Source: Nemertoderma westbladi (lineage: Eukaryota > Xenacoelomorpha > Nemertodermatida > Nemertodermatidae). From it: a stretch of 42,257 nt of DNA. Of this stretch, positions 10,064 through 20,367 are shown one piece after another. Made by a program: the position numbers and the translations under genes. The stretch is from positions 1-42,257 of the forward strand of contig JAUCBJ010005529.1 of assembly GCA_032718475.1 (NCBI GenBank), in the 5' to 3' direction. The notes beneath the pieces are model-generated. The model worked only from the letters and a program-made list of their open reading frames with translations. It was not told the origin of the DNA and did not search any database. Within the stretch, counting starts at the first letter, position 1. Every line of letters begins with the position of its first letter.

Positions 10064-11370
10064 CTAAATCAAACCCCAACTGCTCGAACAATTAGCCTAC
10101 TTCGAGACACCAAACAGTCCATCAACCCCCCCACCCCTACCACCACAACAACCCCATCAGGCCCATCACCTACATATCCCTGGCTCTCCCGCTTCAACTC
10201 CAACGGAATCCACATTGTCCATGCCAACTTGCGAAGCCTCCTACCAAAAATATCTGAAATTCGTCTTATACTACAACCCCAAACAATTGATATTATAACC
10301 CTTTCTGAAACCTGGCTGGACATCACGGTCACTAATGAAGCTATAAAAGTCGCGGGATATAACTTTTACCGGAATGACAGATCTCGAGACGGTGGCGGAG
10401 TTGGAATGTACATAGCAGAAAAACTATCCTTCAACGAACTACCAAGACCCCCAAAATCTAACACAGAGTGCAAAGTTGGTACTCTCATCCTGCCCAAAAC
10501 AAAACCAATACTTATTGGCTCTATCTACCGACCAGAGAATGACCAATCTTTCTTCGATGACATTGAGTACCAACTAGGCGACATTTCCAAATACAAAGAG
10601 ATTTTCATTTTGGGAGATACCAACAGCGATACACTGAACTCACGCAACCCTAACACTGCAGCCGCACGAAGACGTCTTCTAGATTTCTGCAACTCCACTG
10701 GACTTAAACAGCTGATATCCGAACCCACCCGAATAACATCGAACTCAAAAACCACCATTGATCACATTTTTGCCAGTAACCCCGAATTTATACGTGACAG
10801 TGGAGTAATCAAATCAGGACTCAGTGACCACTGCATGGTATTTGTGTCCCGCAGCTGTCCGAAACTACCACGTCCTAACCAACACACCAGCCGATCATGC
10901 CGATCTTATAAAGGATACACTGCAGATATACTCCTTAGCAACCTCGACACCAGCCATATCCTGCCTTCAATCCTATGTACAGCAAACCCAACAACAGGTG
11001 CTCATTTACTAACTACTGAACTCACCCGTATCCTCGATAAAATCGCACCACATCGCTGCGTCAGAGTTAAACATTTTTCCGAACCTTGGATGACCGCCGA
11101 CATCATAACAATCATCCAGGATAGAAACAAAGCACCCCTAAAATTCCATGAGCACCGAAGCCCAAGTAACTACGACAACTATAAACAATTGAGGAACAAG
11201 GCAACACACAAACTCAGATCAGCCAAATCCACCTACATCAAAAACGTCCTCGACTCCAACAAAACAAACAGTAAAGTCCTCTGGAAAACCCTAAAGACAC
11301 TCGGAGCGCCCACGAAAAGAGCGAAGTCGTCTACCGTAATATCAGCTATCGAAAATAATGGAGCCCTCCT
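10064..11370 (+). pseudogene. LINE ORF2, APE-type endonuclease part
   Basis: The frame is the same as ORF1 and stays open from the codon after the ORF1 stop. No in-frame ATG occurs before the middle of the endonuclease (VGMYI). The endonuclease starts near NGIHIVHANLRSL and keeps the expected catalytic signatures: Asn in the HANLRS block, Glu in LSETWLD, YRPE, GDTNSD, TIDHI and the terminal SDH motif in GLSDHCMV. APE-type endonucleases nick target DNA to prime reverse transcription. After the endonuclease comes a basic linker (SKVLWKTLKTLGAPTKRAKSS). The frame is then lost: homology moves by one register near 11365-11376 and again near 11455, and the original frame stops at 11491. Confidence 0.82.
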
Positions 11371-11457
11371 TACTTACCTCCGACATTGCCAATGTTCTGA
11401 ACTCCTTCTTCACAAATATCTCAAAGACATTGGTAGCCATCTCCCAGCAACATCTAC

Positions 11458-13959
11458 AATGGCCCCGCAGTCGAGCAGTTCTATGCCCTGAAAGGAATTA
11501 AAAAAGACAGTTTCTCCCTCCAAACAGTCGATAGACAGATCGTATTTGACATTCTCACAAACCTAGATACCACCAAGGCCAGTGGACCCGACTCGATCAG
11601 CCCAAGAATACTTAAGGACGGAAGCCCGATCTTAACTGACCACCTTACCTACATTATAAACTCATCAATTACCTCAGCAATCTTTCCCACCGATTATAAA
11701 CTCGCCAAAGTCAATCCAATCTTCAAAAAAGGCCCCCGCATTGTCCGTGATCACTACCGCCCCATTTCGCTGCTTCCAACTGCCTCCAAAGTCCTAGAAA
11801 AGGTTATCTTCGAACAATTCAAAAGCTACATAGTAACCAACAATATACTCGACGATCTCCAATCCGGCGCCCGGACCGGCCACTCAGTACAAACCTGCCT
11901 CATCCACCTCGACGACCTCATCCGAAATGCAACCGACAAAGGAATGTTAGTAGGAATGGTTGCCATAGATATTAGAAAAGCCTACGACACCGTGCAGCAC
12001 GACATCCTCCTACATAAGCTAAAGTGCATCGGACTCAACCAACACACCATAAATTGGTTCCGCTCCTACTGGTCAGGAAGATCACAATATGTTCAAATCG
12101 GAAACTCCACATCAAAAACACTCGATATCACGTGCGGCACCCCCCAAGGAGCTCTCCTAGCTGTTTTACTGTTCTTAATCTATATCAACGACTTCGATCT
12201 AGCTCTCGTTCCCACTAACTGTACCCCGACCCAAACGGTTTCGTTGATGCCCCCCACAGCTTCTCCAGGTTCGGTGGTGCTCCCTGCGGCCTCTCCAGGT
12301 TTGGTGGTGCTCCCTGCGGCATCTCCAGGTTCGGTGGCGCTCCCCGCGGATTCCCAAGGGTCGTTGGTGCTCCCTGCAGCATCTCCAGGTAAGGTTGCGC
12401 TCCCCGCGGACTCCCAACGTTTGGTGGCGCTCCCTGCGGCATCTCCCGGTACGGTGGCACTCCCCGCGGATCCCCAAGGTTCGGTGGCGCTCCCTGCGGC
12501 ATCTCCAGGTATGGTGGCGCTCCCTGCAGCCTCTCCGGTTTTGGTGGCGCTCCCTGCGGCCTCCCCAGATTCGGTGGCGCTCCCTGCGGCCTCTCCAGGT
12601 TTGGTGGCGCTCCCTGCGACCTCCCAAGGTTCGTTGGCGCTCCCTGCGGACTCCCAAGTTTCGGTGGCGCTCCCCGCAGACACCCAAAGTTTGGTGGCGC
12701 TCCCCGCGAACCACCCAGGTTCGGTGGCGCTCCCTGCGGACTCCCAATGTTCGTTGGCGCTCCCCGCGGGCTCCCAAGGTTCGGTGGCACTCCCCGCAGA
12801 CTCCCAAGGTTCGGTGGCGCTCCCCATGGACTCCCAAAATTCGGTGGCTCTCCCCGCGGACCACCCAGGTTTGGTGGCGCTCCCTGCGGACTCCCAAGGT
12901 TCGTTGGCGCTCCCCGCGGACTCCCAAGGTTTAGTGGCGATCCCCGCGGACTCCCAAGGTTCAGTGGCGATCCCCGTGGACTACCCAGGTTCGGTGCCAC
13001 CCGCGACGACCCCTCCAGGTTCCGTTCCCCTCTCAACGGAGGTCACCCACCACGTCGCCAACACCAACAGCCAAAATCTCACGGTGGCACTGAAATATGT
13101 CGACAATACAAATATCCTCAAAATTGGACACAACTTAAAGGAAATCGAAACGTCACTCTCGGAAACACTGACCAGGGTAAATGCCTGGGCTGTCGATAAC
13201 CGCCTTAGCATTCACCCCGACAAGTTCGAGGTCATGCTTTTTGGTTCACACCAGCGCCTAGCCACATCGGGTAGTTTCTCAGTAACCTTCGGATCCGCAC
13301 GTCTTGACACCTCAGAAACGGTGAATTACTTGGGCTGCTCCCTCAATGCTACTCTTTCAGGCGCCGACTCGGCCCAAACCGCCATACGCAGAGGAAATGC
13401 TTGCCTGAAATTCCTCCACAGAAACTCGCAAGTACTCGACAAACCACTACGGCGTACTTTATGTAACGCCCTAATCCAGCCGATCATCGACTCCTCTGCC
13501 CCGGTTTGGTATCTGAGCGCCGCCAGCCGCCTCCGTAACCGCATCGACGCACTCCAACGGAAGTGTATCCGTTTCTGTCTCGATCTCGACTCGCGCACCC
13601 ACATCGACTCTACCCACTTCATCCGAATAAACTGGCTCCCTATCACCGAGCGGGTCCATCAAACCATCCTGACCCACATGTTTAAAGTATACAGGAAAAC
13701 CGCGCCCATCTAACTCCAGTCCCTTGTAACTTTTAGTTACCTCTCCGATCGTTCACGGTCCTCCATAGCGCACGCCACCATTCCTCGGAAAAAAACTAAA
13801 ACTGCCACGCACGCCTTCTCCTACTTAGGACCCTTCCTGTGGAATAAACTCCCGAACGAAATAAAACAATTAACCACAGTAGAATCCTTTAAACACAAAG
13901 TAAAGACCCACTTACTTAGCCTTTTATCCTCCCGAGAACAATGCATCTATTCTTTTTAA
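11458..13959 (+). pseudogene. LINE ORF2, reverse transcriptase and C-terminal part
   Basis: The RT frame is open from NGPAVEQFYAL at 11458. Recognisable RT blocks are TTKASGPDSISPRIL, YRPISLLPTASKVLEK, motif A (AIDIRKAYDTV), motif B (GTPQGA) and LIYINDFD. A 26-copy, 30-bp in-frame minisatellite then intervenes (12238-13020). Motif C follows as KYVDNTNIL, in which the usual YADD is YVDN, so the second catalytic Asp is missing. Thumb and C-terminal sequence follow. A TAA at 13711-13713 interrupts it, but the same frame continues with the typical LWNKLP and FKHKVKTHLL tail to TAA 13957-13959. Frameshifts upstream, one nonsense codon and the motif C change make this copy very probably inactive. 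Confidence 0.8.
12238..13020. repeat. 30-bp coding minisatellite inside RT, about 26 copies
   Basis: Units close to ggtggcgctccctgcggact and 10 more bases, encoding a 10-residue repeat around SVALPA(A/D)S. The 30-bp length is a multiple of three, so every copy preserves the RT frame. It lies between RT motifs B and C. All six reading frames are open across it, so the other long frames here are shadows. Confidence 0.92.
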
Positions 13960-14603
13960 CCATCCCTACAAAAACTCTCATTCTTTTTTTTTAATCGTAT
14001 CGTAACCGTGTTCTGTATTTTTTTTTTTTATTTTTCATTTTTTTTTAATTAAGTTTCAATAATGATTTTATAGCCAGATCGATTCACTGCATAGCCAGGG
14101 GACCCCCATGGAAACGAGACTATGTCTCATGAGGTTATCCCCGACATCATTATCTTTTGCTCTGTACCGTTAACCGTTATCATTCCGCGCCCGTATGTAT
14201 GCTCCCTGTGCGCCTTCCTGTGCTTCCTATGCGCCTGTATGTTCCCTTTTTTTTAATATTTGTAATTATATCCACATCTACATCATCATGATTCTTTTTA
14301 GTGTGCACTCCCATAAAAACTTATTTGTTCAAACCAAACCGTTCTCATCAATTGTTTTTAGTATACAATACCATAATTTTAAAGTCCTACAGCTACACCT
14401 TACCGTAATCTAATATCTCAAACGATAAAACCGAATATTCTACAGTGTAGGCCTACTGTAATTAATTATAAATAATGAATAAATTTGTAAATACTTGTTT
14501 CAGTTTCGATTGTACTGTTGTGTGTAACGTTTAACGTATTGCCTATGTTTTTAATATTTTTACTGTATTTTGATGTCAATAAACAATTCCAATTCCAAAT
14601 TCC
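13960..14603 (+). other. LINE 3' UTR and tail
   Basis: T-rich stretches near 13987-14047, then AT-rich sequence, an AATAAA at 14578-14583 and an aattcc tandem tail that abuts the minisatellite. Confidence 0.6.
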
Positions 14604-15664
14604 TAGCTGGTCCACTCAATCAGTATTAGTAGCTGGTCCTGGTCCACTCAATCAGTATTAGTAGCTGGTCCACTCAATCAGTATTAGTAGATGATCCACT
14701 CAATTAGTATTAGTAGCTGGTCCACTCAATCAGTATTAGTAGCTGATCCACTCAATCAGTATTAGTAGCTGGTCCACTCAATCAGTATTAGTAGCTGGTC
14801 CACTCAATCAGTATTAGTAGCTGGTCCACTGAATCAGTATTAGTAGCTGATCCTGGTCTACTCAATCAGTATTAGTAGCTGATCCTGGTCTACTCAATCA
14901 GTATTAGTAGCTGATCCTGGTCTACTCAATCAGTATTAGTAGCTGATCCTGGTCTACTCAATCAGTATTAGTAGCTGATCCACTCAATCAGTATTAGTAG
15001 CTGATCCTGGTCTACTCAATCAGTATTAGTAGCTGATCCTGGTCTACTCAATCAGTATTAGTAGCTGATCCTGGTCTACTCAATCAGTATTAGTAGCTGA
15101 TCCACTCAATCAGTATTAGTAGCTGATCCACTCAATCAGTATTAGTAGCTGATCCACTCCATCAGTATTAGTACCTGATCCACTCCATCAGTATTAGTAG
15201 CTGATCCACTCCATCAGTATTTGTAGCTGATCCACTGAATCAGTATTAGTAGCTGATCCACTCCATCAGTATTAGTACCTGATCCACTCCATCAGTATTA
15301 GTAGCTGATCCACTCAATCAGTATTAGTCAGTTAGTAGCTGATCCACTCAATCAGTATTAGTAGCTGATCCACTCCATCAGTATTAGTACCTGATCCACT
15401 CCATCAGTATTTGTAGCTGATCCACTGAATCAGTATTAGTAGCTGATCCACTCCATCAGTATTAGTAGCTGATCCACTCCATCAGTATTAGTACCTGATC
15501 CACTCCATCAGTATTAGTACCTGATCCACTCCATCAGTATTTGTAGCTGATCCACTGACTGACTGAATCAGTATTAGTAGCTGATCCACTCCATCAGTAT
15601 TAGTAGCTGATCCACTCCATCAGTATTAGTAGCTGATCCACTCCATCAGTATTAGTACCTGATC
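14604..15664. repeat. 26-bp minisatellite, right block (~37-40 copies)
   Basis: Continuation of the array broken by the LINE. Between about 14850 and 15085 many copies carry an extra cctggt (32-bp variant gatcctggtctactcaatca). From about 15150 on, copies use ctccatcag and acctg variants. Clustered variant types show local amplification within the array. Confidence 0.92.
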
Positions 15665-17022
15665 ACAGCATGAGTCTGTCAGGCTGTCAAGCAGTATAAT
15701 TGCTGTAATCAGGTAGTGTCAGTGTGTCAGTGTCAGTTCAGTTGGTGTGTCATTGTTGCATTGAGAATGTACAGACAGCAGGACAGAGACATGCACAGAG
15801 AACAGAGAATGTGATGTCTTGTTGTCCTGTCTGCCTGTCTGACTGTCTGTATTTGTGTTAAACCAGTAAAGTCTTCTTGTGCTAATCATAGTCATAATAA
15901 TCATAGGCCTAATCCAGTAATCATAACTAATCTTAATACTGTAATACCTAATCATAATCGGACTTTTTAGATTTGAGATTTCCAATATTTACACTGGGTG
16001 TTTCTCAGGTTTCTAGCAGTTTCCAGGTGAAATATAACGCACGACCTGCAGGAAGTTTTGTTAAAGATTCAAAAAACAAAAAAAGCAAACAAATAATTCT
16101 TAATTTAATTTAGGCCTAATTCGGACTTGCCGACAATAAAAGGTAGATATGATAAATGCTGTGCTGCATAATGTAACACATATAAATAGTAGTGCACGCA
16201 CGAGGAAAAATAATTATTTTAATTATATATATTATACTGTTATATGGATATATTATTATTTAGAAATTAAGTAATTCAAGTAGGCCTAGTAAAAGATATT
16301 AGCCGCAAAGGTATACAGTTATACCATATACCGTAAGGAATATATTTACAACTCACAATACAGCAATATTAAATATAACTGAGTAATTATTCTCCCATAA
16401 TGCATAACGCAAGCCACGGAAAAATAATTTGATAATACTACGGTCTGACGGTACAGTATAACTGTATAAAGAATATATTACATTGTATTACCGTTATTAA
16501 GGCTGTAAGGGACTGAGGGAAGCCCTATTGTATTGTATACGCTCACTGGGACACCCCAGCCACAGCCGTCGAGTCAGACATCCAATTGAATCAACTCACC
16601 TTAAATTTACTACAGTACTGCAGTACCGGTATGTGTCTCCTTGTTTGTGTCACTAATGAACTGCATACTGGCATATGTATGGGGCGACATGTATTAACAT
16701 GCATAAGTTAAATAAATACATGTCAGCATGTTCTGGAAGGAATATTTATGACATGGGCAGATGGGCTCGATATAAATAACGGTAGTTAATAGCACTGTTG
16801 TTCCGAGCCCTACACCCTAGGTGATTTAAAAGAAATTCCGAAAGAGGCGACTATTAGGACTGTTTATACAGTAGGCCTATATTGAAAGAGAGTGGAAGAA
16901 ACTTAGTAACAGAGGCAATAATCTGATAATTCGGTGAAGATGTTGAGGTGATGTGAGTATCCATATACAATCTATAGTCTGATAGTTCAGTAGTTGGTAA
17001 TAACATTTTTCGTGTGGTCAAC
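15665..17022. other. intergenic, AT-rich, no gene seen
   Basis: No coding sequence or RNA gene that I can support. Contains a gtcagtgtgtcagtg-type low-complexity patch (15716-15740), a short tgtctgcctgtctg patch (15826-15848) and four of the window's TAGGCCTA palindromes. Confidence 0.4.
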
Positions 17023-17072
17023 AAAAGGGGTTTCAACACATAAATTCAGAAATTACATACAGTACAGTATTA
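17023..17072. repeat. 50-bp target-site duplication, left copy
   Basis: Starts aaaaggggtttcaacacata and ends tacagtatta. It is identical over 50 bases to 17881-17930 and brackets the retrotransposon fragment. Confidence 0.9.
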
Positions 17073-17880
17073 CTACTACTAGGATCGGCATGCTGCATTG
17101 CAGCTGCATTTTTAAGAATGCTGTGCCGGCTTGTCAACAAAATTGCACCGCCACAACTCCCTATCACCCATGACATTTGCTAGATCATCCGCATCTTTAA
17201 GGCCAGTGTCCTTTAAGATGCGTCTCAAGAAAGTCATGGGCTGTCCACCATGCTTATTCACTCCATGAGGCTGCCAAAGTACAAGATTATGCACTGGCTG
17301 GTCCTCACGGCGAAAGCAATGTCCTGCAAAGCGGAGGCGATTTTGTTCTAGTGTCAAGCTTGGGGGAACCAATGAGACACCTCCAATGTTATATAGTGTC
17401 TGGTTGGAGATGTGTGCATTGTACTTGACACAATGTACCCGGCGTAGCATTCTTGTGAATGTGCCATCCAGAGATTTGGTGTCCTCAGCAGTTAGAGCCC
17501 AGCATGGACTCCCGTAGAGGAGTACTGGAACTACTGCTGCTCTAAATAATCGGACCTTAAGTTTCCGATTAATTCTAGGTGACTTCCAAATCCTGGAAAG
17601 CCTATTCAAGGCTGCCCATGCCTTTCCCTTACGTATTCGAAGGTCCTCACCTGACTTCCGGATCCATGATCCCAGGTAACAGAAGTCGTCCACATGCTCA
17701 AGCATACCATCCTTTGAGCTTATGCTCATCCGATCAGAGACTTGCTGAGGACTTTCAAAGTTAACTGTCAGAATTTTGGTCTTTCTGGAGTTAATAAAAA
17801 GACCAACACTAGAAGCAGCATGTTCTAATGAGCTGAGGAGCCGCTGGGCTCCCTCTAATGATTCTGAGAGTCCTGAGAGA
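17073..17880 (-). mobile_element. 5'-truncated RTE-like LINE fragment
   Basis: An 808-bp insert on the minus strand. It encodes the end of a non-LTR reverse transcriptase: RKTKILTVNF, then VDDFCYLGSWI, RLFRAAVVPVLLYGSPCWAL, TRMLRRVH, LRFAGHCFRRED and a terminal LWRCNFVDKPAQHS before a stop at 17112-17114. The copy begins (3' side on + strand, 17880) just after where the catalytic YADD would lie, so it is 5'-truncated. It keeps the 3' UTR and a short agtagtagta tail next to the left target duplication. The thumb and C-terminal pattern resembles RTE/BovB-type elements; the clade call is moderate. Confidence 0.8.
17112..17880 (-). pseudogene. reverse transcriptase C-terminal fragment
   Basis: About 255 codons remain open without internal stops, which fits a young insertion. 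The first few codons of the apparent ORF (MLKPLF, 17881-17897) come from the target duplication and are not part of the element. With no promoter, endonuclease or catalytic palm it cannot act on its own. Confidence 0.8.
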
Positions 17881-17930
17881 AAAAGGGGTTTCAACACATA
17901 AATTCAGAAATTACATACAGTACAGTATTA
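17881..17930. repeat. 50-bp target-site duplication, right copy
   Basis: Perfect copy of 17023-17072. Confidence 0.9.
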
Positions 17931-18306
17931 AGGCAACAATAAACAGCGCAAATAACTTAAACTTCATGATTTGAGAAATAAAGATTCTAAAAAACAGCTG
18001 ACGTTTCGAGTACAGTATTAAAAGCTTGGCTCCGGCTTATTTTTCGCCCCCTCTGGCCTGCACGCGCCCGGGTCGACTCGCCCCCATCCCCTACGCAACG
18101 CCACTGCCACTGGGGAATAGTATTCCAAATCGTATCTGTGATGTGTTTCCAGTTGTTTCCGCTTTTTAGCATATTACTGTATTAAACTGTATGTTCCGGT
18201 CCCATGGGCTCTGTGTCGAATCTAATTTAACGAGGCCTACGCCTAAGCGTTTTGCATGAAATTTCTCTCATATCTCATCTGGACCAATCAGGAAACAGTA
18301 TTCGAC
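17931..18306. other. upstream flank of the glucosidase gene
   Basis: No coding sequence supported. A GC-rich patch at 18030-18115 (on the minus strand gtggcgttgcgtaggggat) resembles the end of some DNA transposons, but no partner end was found. Confidence 0.35.
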
Positions 18307-18410
18307 TACGCGTATGCATACGCGTATGTCTAATCGCTCAATGTGATGCTGTAATGTATAGATACGTGGATACGTACGCACATACGTGGATACGTACGGC
18401 ATACGTTGAA
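18307..18410. promoter_or_regulatory. candidate promoter-proximal palindrome and repeated ACGTG sites
   Basis: A perfect 20-bp palindrome (tacgcgtatgcatacgcgta, 18307-18326) lies about 180 bp before the glucosidase start codon. It is followed at 18360-18410 by two copies of atacgtggatacgtacg. ACGTG is the core bound by bHLH-PAS factors of the HIF/Sim-ARNT type. Regulatory role is inference from position and symmetry only. I see no clear TATA box. Confidence 0.3.
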
Positions 18411-18508
18411 AAGTAAAACCCATATATTCATTCATTGTTCATGAATTCATAATACTATAATAACGTAGTCCTATTATTAATTATTATTAAAAAATATATA
18501 AAATAATA

Positions 18509-19436
18509 ATGCAAGATTCAATTGATATACATAATATGTATGGAACCAAATACAAGTACACATCGTTAAAAAAGAATCATCAATTGGAAAATGTTTCTTG
18601 CTACAAACCATTTCTGGTAGCCCTGTGTTTGATCTTTTTAATCACTATCGCTACGATTTTGACTTTCGGTTGGATTGCCTATTGTTACACCAGGCCGACT
18701 GGTAGAACGAACGACGAAGTATGTTGGATATTCGCGTCATATTACAACCCGGAAACGGATACAGCGGCCCTGGAAACTGATACAGCGACCCCGGAAACGG
18801 ATACAGCGGCCCCGGAAACGGAACATCGTCCACATAATGGGCCTACCGGTGGTGTCCCGGATAAATGTCTCGTGGAGGACGTTTCGAGATTCGATTGCTA
18901 CCCAGAAGGCGCGATTAACCAAACTCTGTGCGAAGCTCGGGGTTGTTGTTGGCGGCTACCAGATCCTCTCAGTGCTGACGCGAACGTTCCGTACTGTTAC
19001 TATCCGATATCATACTCGGTTTATGAGTTACAGGGATGGAATCATACAGACTTCGGATATTCAGCCAATTTGCTCTACAACAATAAAGGTTACACCCCCA
19101 ACCCTGTAAACAACGTGGTGGTTGACGTTTACCTCGAGACCAGCCAGCGACTCCATATGAAGATCTACGACGGTAAAGCGAAGCGATTCGAGGTTCCGCA
19201 GGATTTGGTTCCTCGTCCAGTCGTCGGTACGAAGTCCCCGTCCCAGGATTACTCCGTTGCTTTCACTTCGCATCCCTTCGGAGTGCAGGTTAACTATAAA
19301 GATAAACTCCTGTTAGATACCTCTCTGGGTGGGTTTATATATTCCGATAGTTACCTTCAGATATCGAGTAAATTGCCCGGGTTCTATTTGTATGGAATTG
19401 GAGAGAAAAGGAGTACATTTCTGCAATATCTCAATG
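18509..19436 (+). CDS. GH31 alpha-glucosidase, exon 1 (membrane anchor, trefoil)
   Basis: The start ATG 18509 opens a type II membrane protein: a 33-residue cytoplasmic tail, one hydrophobic segment at about 34-58, and a Thr/Glu-rich stalk with three ETDTA-type repeats (82-104). A trefoil (P-type) domain follows with six cysteines at 120, 130, 141, 146, 147 and 163. After this comes the N-terminal beta-sandwich of maltase-glucoamylase/sucrase-isomaltase proteins (ending GFYLYGIGEKRSTFLQYLN). Such enzymes release glucose from non-reducing ends of maltose and starch oligosaccharides at the cell surface. The exon ends aatg|GTTAGT in phase 1. The three exons give an uninterrupted 983-residue protein: one catalytic unit, about the size of lysosomal acid alpha-glucosidase and half of vertebrate MGAM or SI. 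The anchor makes it closest in plan to MGAM/SI; orthology is not decided. Confidence 0.88.
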
Positions 19437-19567
19437 GTTAGTTTATTTGGAATTATACAGTAGTTATGGCTGTATGGTTCGCATACCTTACAGCCTTACT
19501 GCCGTATTGTCCATCTGTCCATAGCATCAGATAATGATAATCTTTCGTAATTCATAATTCATGTAAT

Positions 19568-20009
19568 TATTTATTATGTGAAGGGATCTAGAGGTCTTAA
19601 CCTCGAATAATAAGTTTATTTTACCGAAAATAACTTATCTTTTATTGGCGCAATTGTAGGAATAAGACCATCACATATGTACTTTTTATGTACAAATTTA
19701 GGAATCGCGTAATTTTTCTTGAAGTTAATATCTCATATCTCTCCAACCAAACCACGTACGTGTTTCGACCTTACTGGGTCTCATCAGCGTGGTGTCGGAT
19801 TCGAACCTGGGACCTCGAGGTGGATTTGGTGGAAGCCGAGACTACAACCACTAGGCCACAGGTTCTTCTAAATTTGTACACTACCCGGTTAAAAAGTATG
19901 CGTGTGATCGGATTAGTCCTACAATTGCGCCAATAAAAGATAAGTTATTTTCGGTAAAATAAACTTTTCATTCGAGGTTAAGACCCCTAGATCCCTTCCT
20001 ATAATAAAT
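19568..20009. mobile_element. 442-bp inverted-repeat element in glucosidase intron 1
   Basis: Arms of about 120-135 bp at 19568-19702 and 19867-20009 are inverted copies with over 90% match in the outer 95 bases (shared core includes taagttattttcggtaaaat). They enclose a tRNA-like sequence on the minus strand. There is no ORF of note. It is read as a MITE or snapback element that has captured, or was built around, a tRNA-derived SINE. Confidence 0.7.
19785..19866 (-). pseudogene. degenerate tRNA-like sequence with intact Pol III boxes
   Basis: On the minus strand the A box reads tggcctagtgg (19858 down to 19848) and the B box ggttcgaatcc (19807 down to 19797). Both match the consensus fully. 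The boxes are 51 nt apart, longer than a standard tRNA. The T-arm outside the B box pairs at only two of five positions, and I find no good acceptor stem. It is therefore a tRNA-derived SINE head or tRNA pseudogene, not a working tRNA gene. Confidence 0.6.
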
Positions 20010-20367
20010 GCATAATAACAAATACCTCGAAAATACAGCTTGCCAACACATTGTAATTTTCATTTAACTCACATTTATTCTTTTTTGATATCGAAATATT
20101 TATAGGCCTAGTTTTTATCAATCAATATAAAATTTCAAATTTTTGGTCAATGATAATTGATAGATTCAATATGTTGGACAGATACGATACATTAATACAC
20201 AACACAAAAGTAACGAACCTTGCATTTAGACTTGTAATATTAATAAACCCTCGTTTACTCGGAGAAAGCGTTTAATACAGATAGGTCGCGCATTTGAGTA
20301 AATGCTGTATGGAAAAACAATCGAACTAACAAATAACAATCTAACTGTTGTTGATGTTCCCCATTAG

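Larger units (their letters stand above)
8933..14603 (+). mobile_element. CR1/L2-type non-LTR retrotransposon (LINE), full length
   Basis: The element has a 5' UTR of about 170 bp, ORF1, ORF2 (endonuclease then reverse transcriptase) and a 3' UTR of about 640 bp. It ends in AATAAA and a short aattcc-type tandem tail (aacaattccaattccaaatt), as is usual for CR1/L2 relatives. It sits inside the 26-bp minisatellite: the array stops at 8932 and resumes at 14604, with at most tagc shared at the junction. ORF2 carries two frame changes, one nonsense codon and a changed catalytic motif, so this copy looks dead. Confidence 0.85.

Noticed and set aside
12180-13036. Three long minus-strand frames (and extra plus frames) rich in RGERH, GAPPNLG or GSATEP repeats
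   Set aside because: They are shadows of the 30-bp minisatellite, whose unit is a multiple of three and lacks stops in all frames.
8451-15664. A CRISPR-like array
   Set aside because: The copies are head-to-tail with no unique spacers, in an animal genome. It is a minisatellite.
16854-17039. Minus-strand ORF beginning MLKP
   Set aside because: Its start comes from the 50-bp duplication and the rest is AT-rich spacer.
18030-18115. GC-rich patch resembling the end of a DNA transposon
   Set aside because: No matching second terminus or target duplication was found.
19785-19866. A functional tRNA gene
   Set aside because: A and B boxes are intact, but the T-stem and acceptor stem do not pair and box spacing is long.
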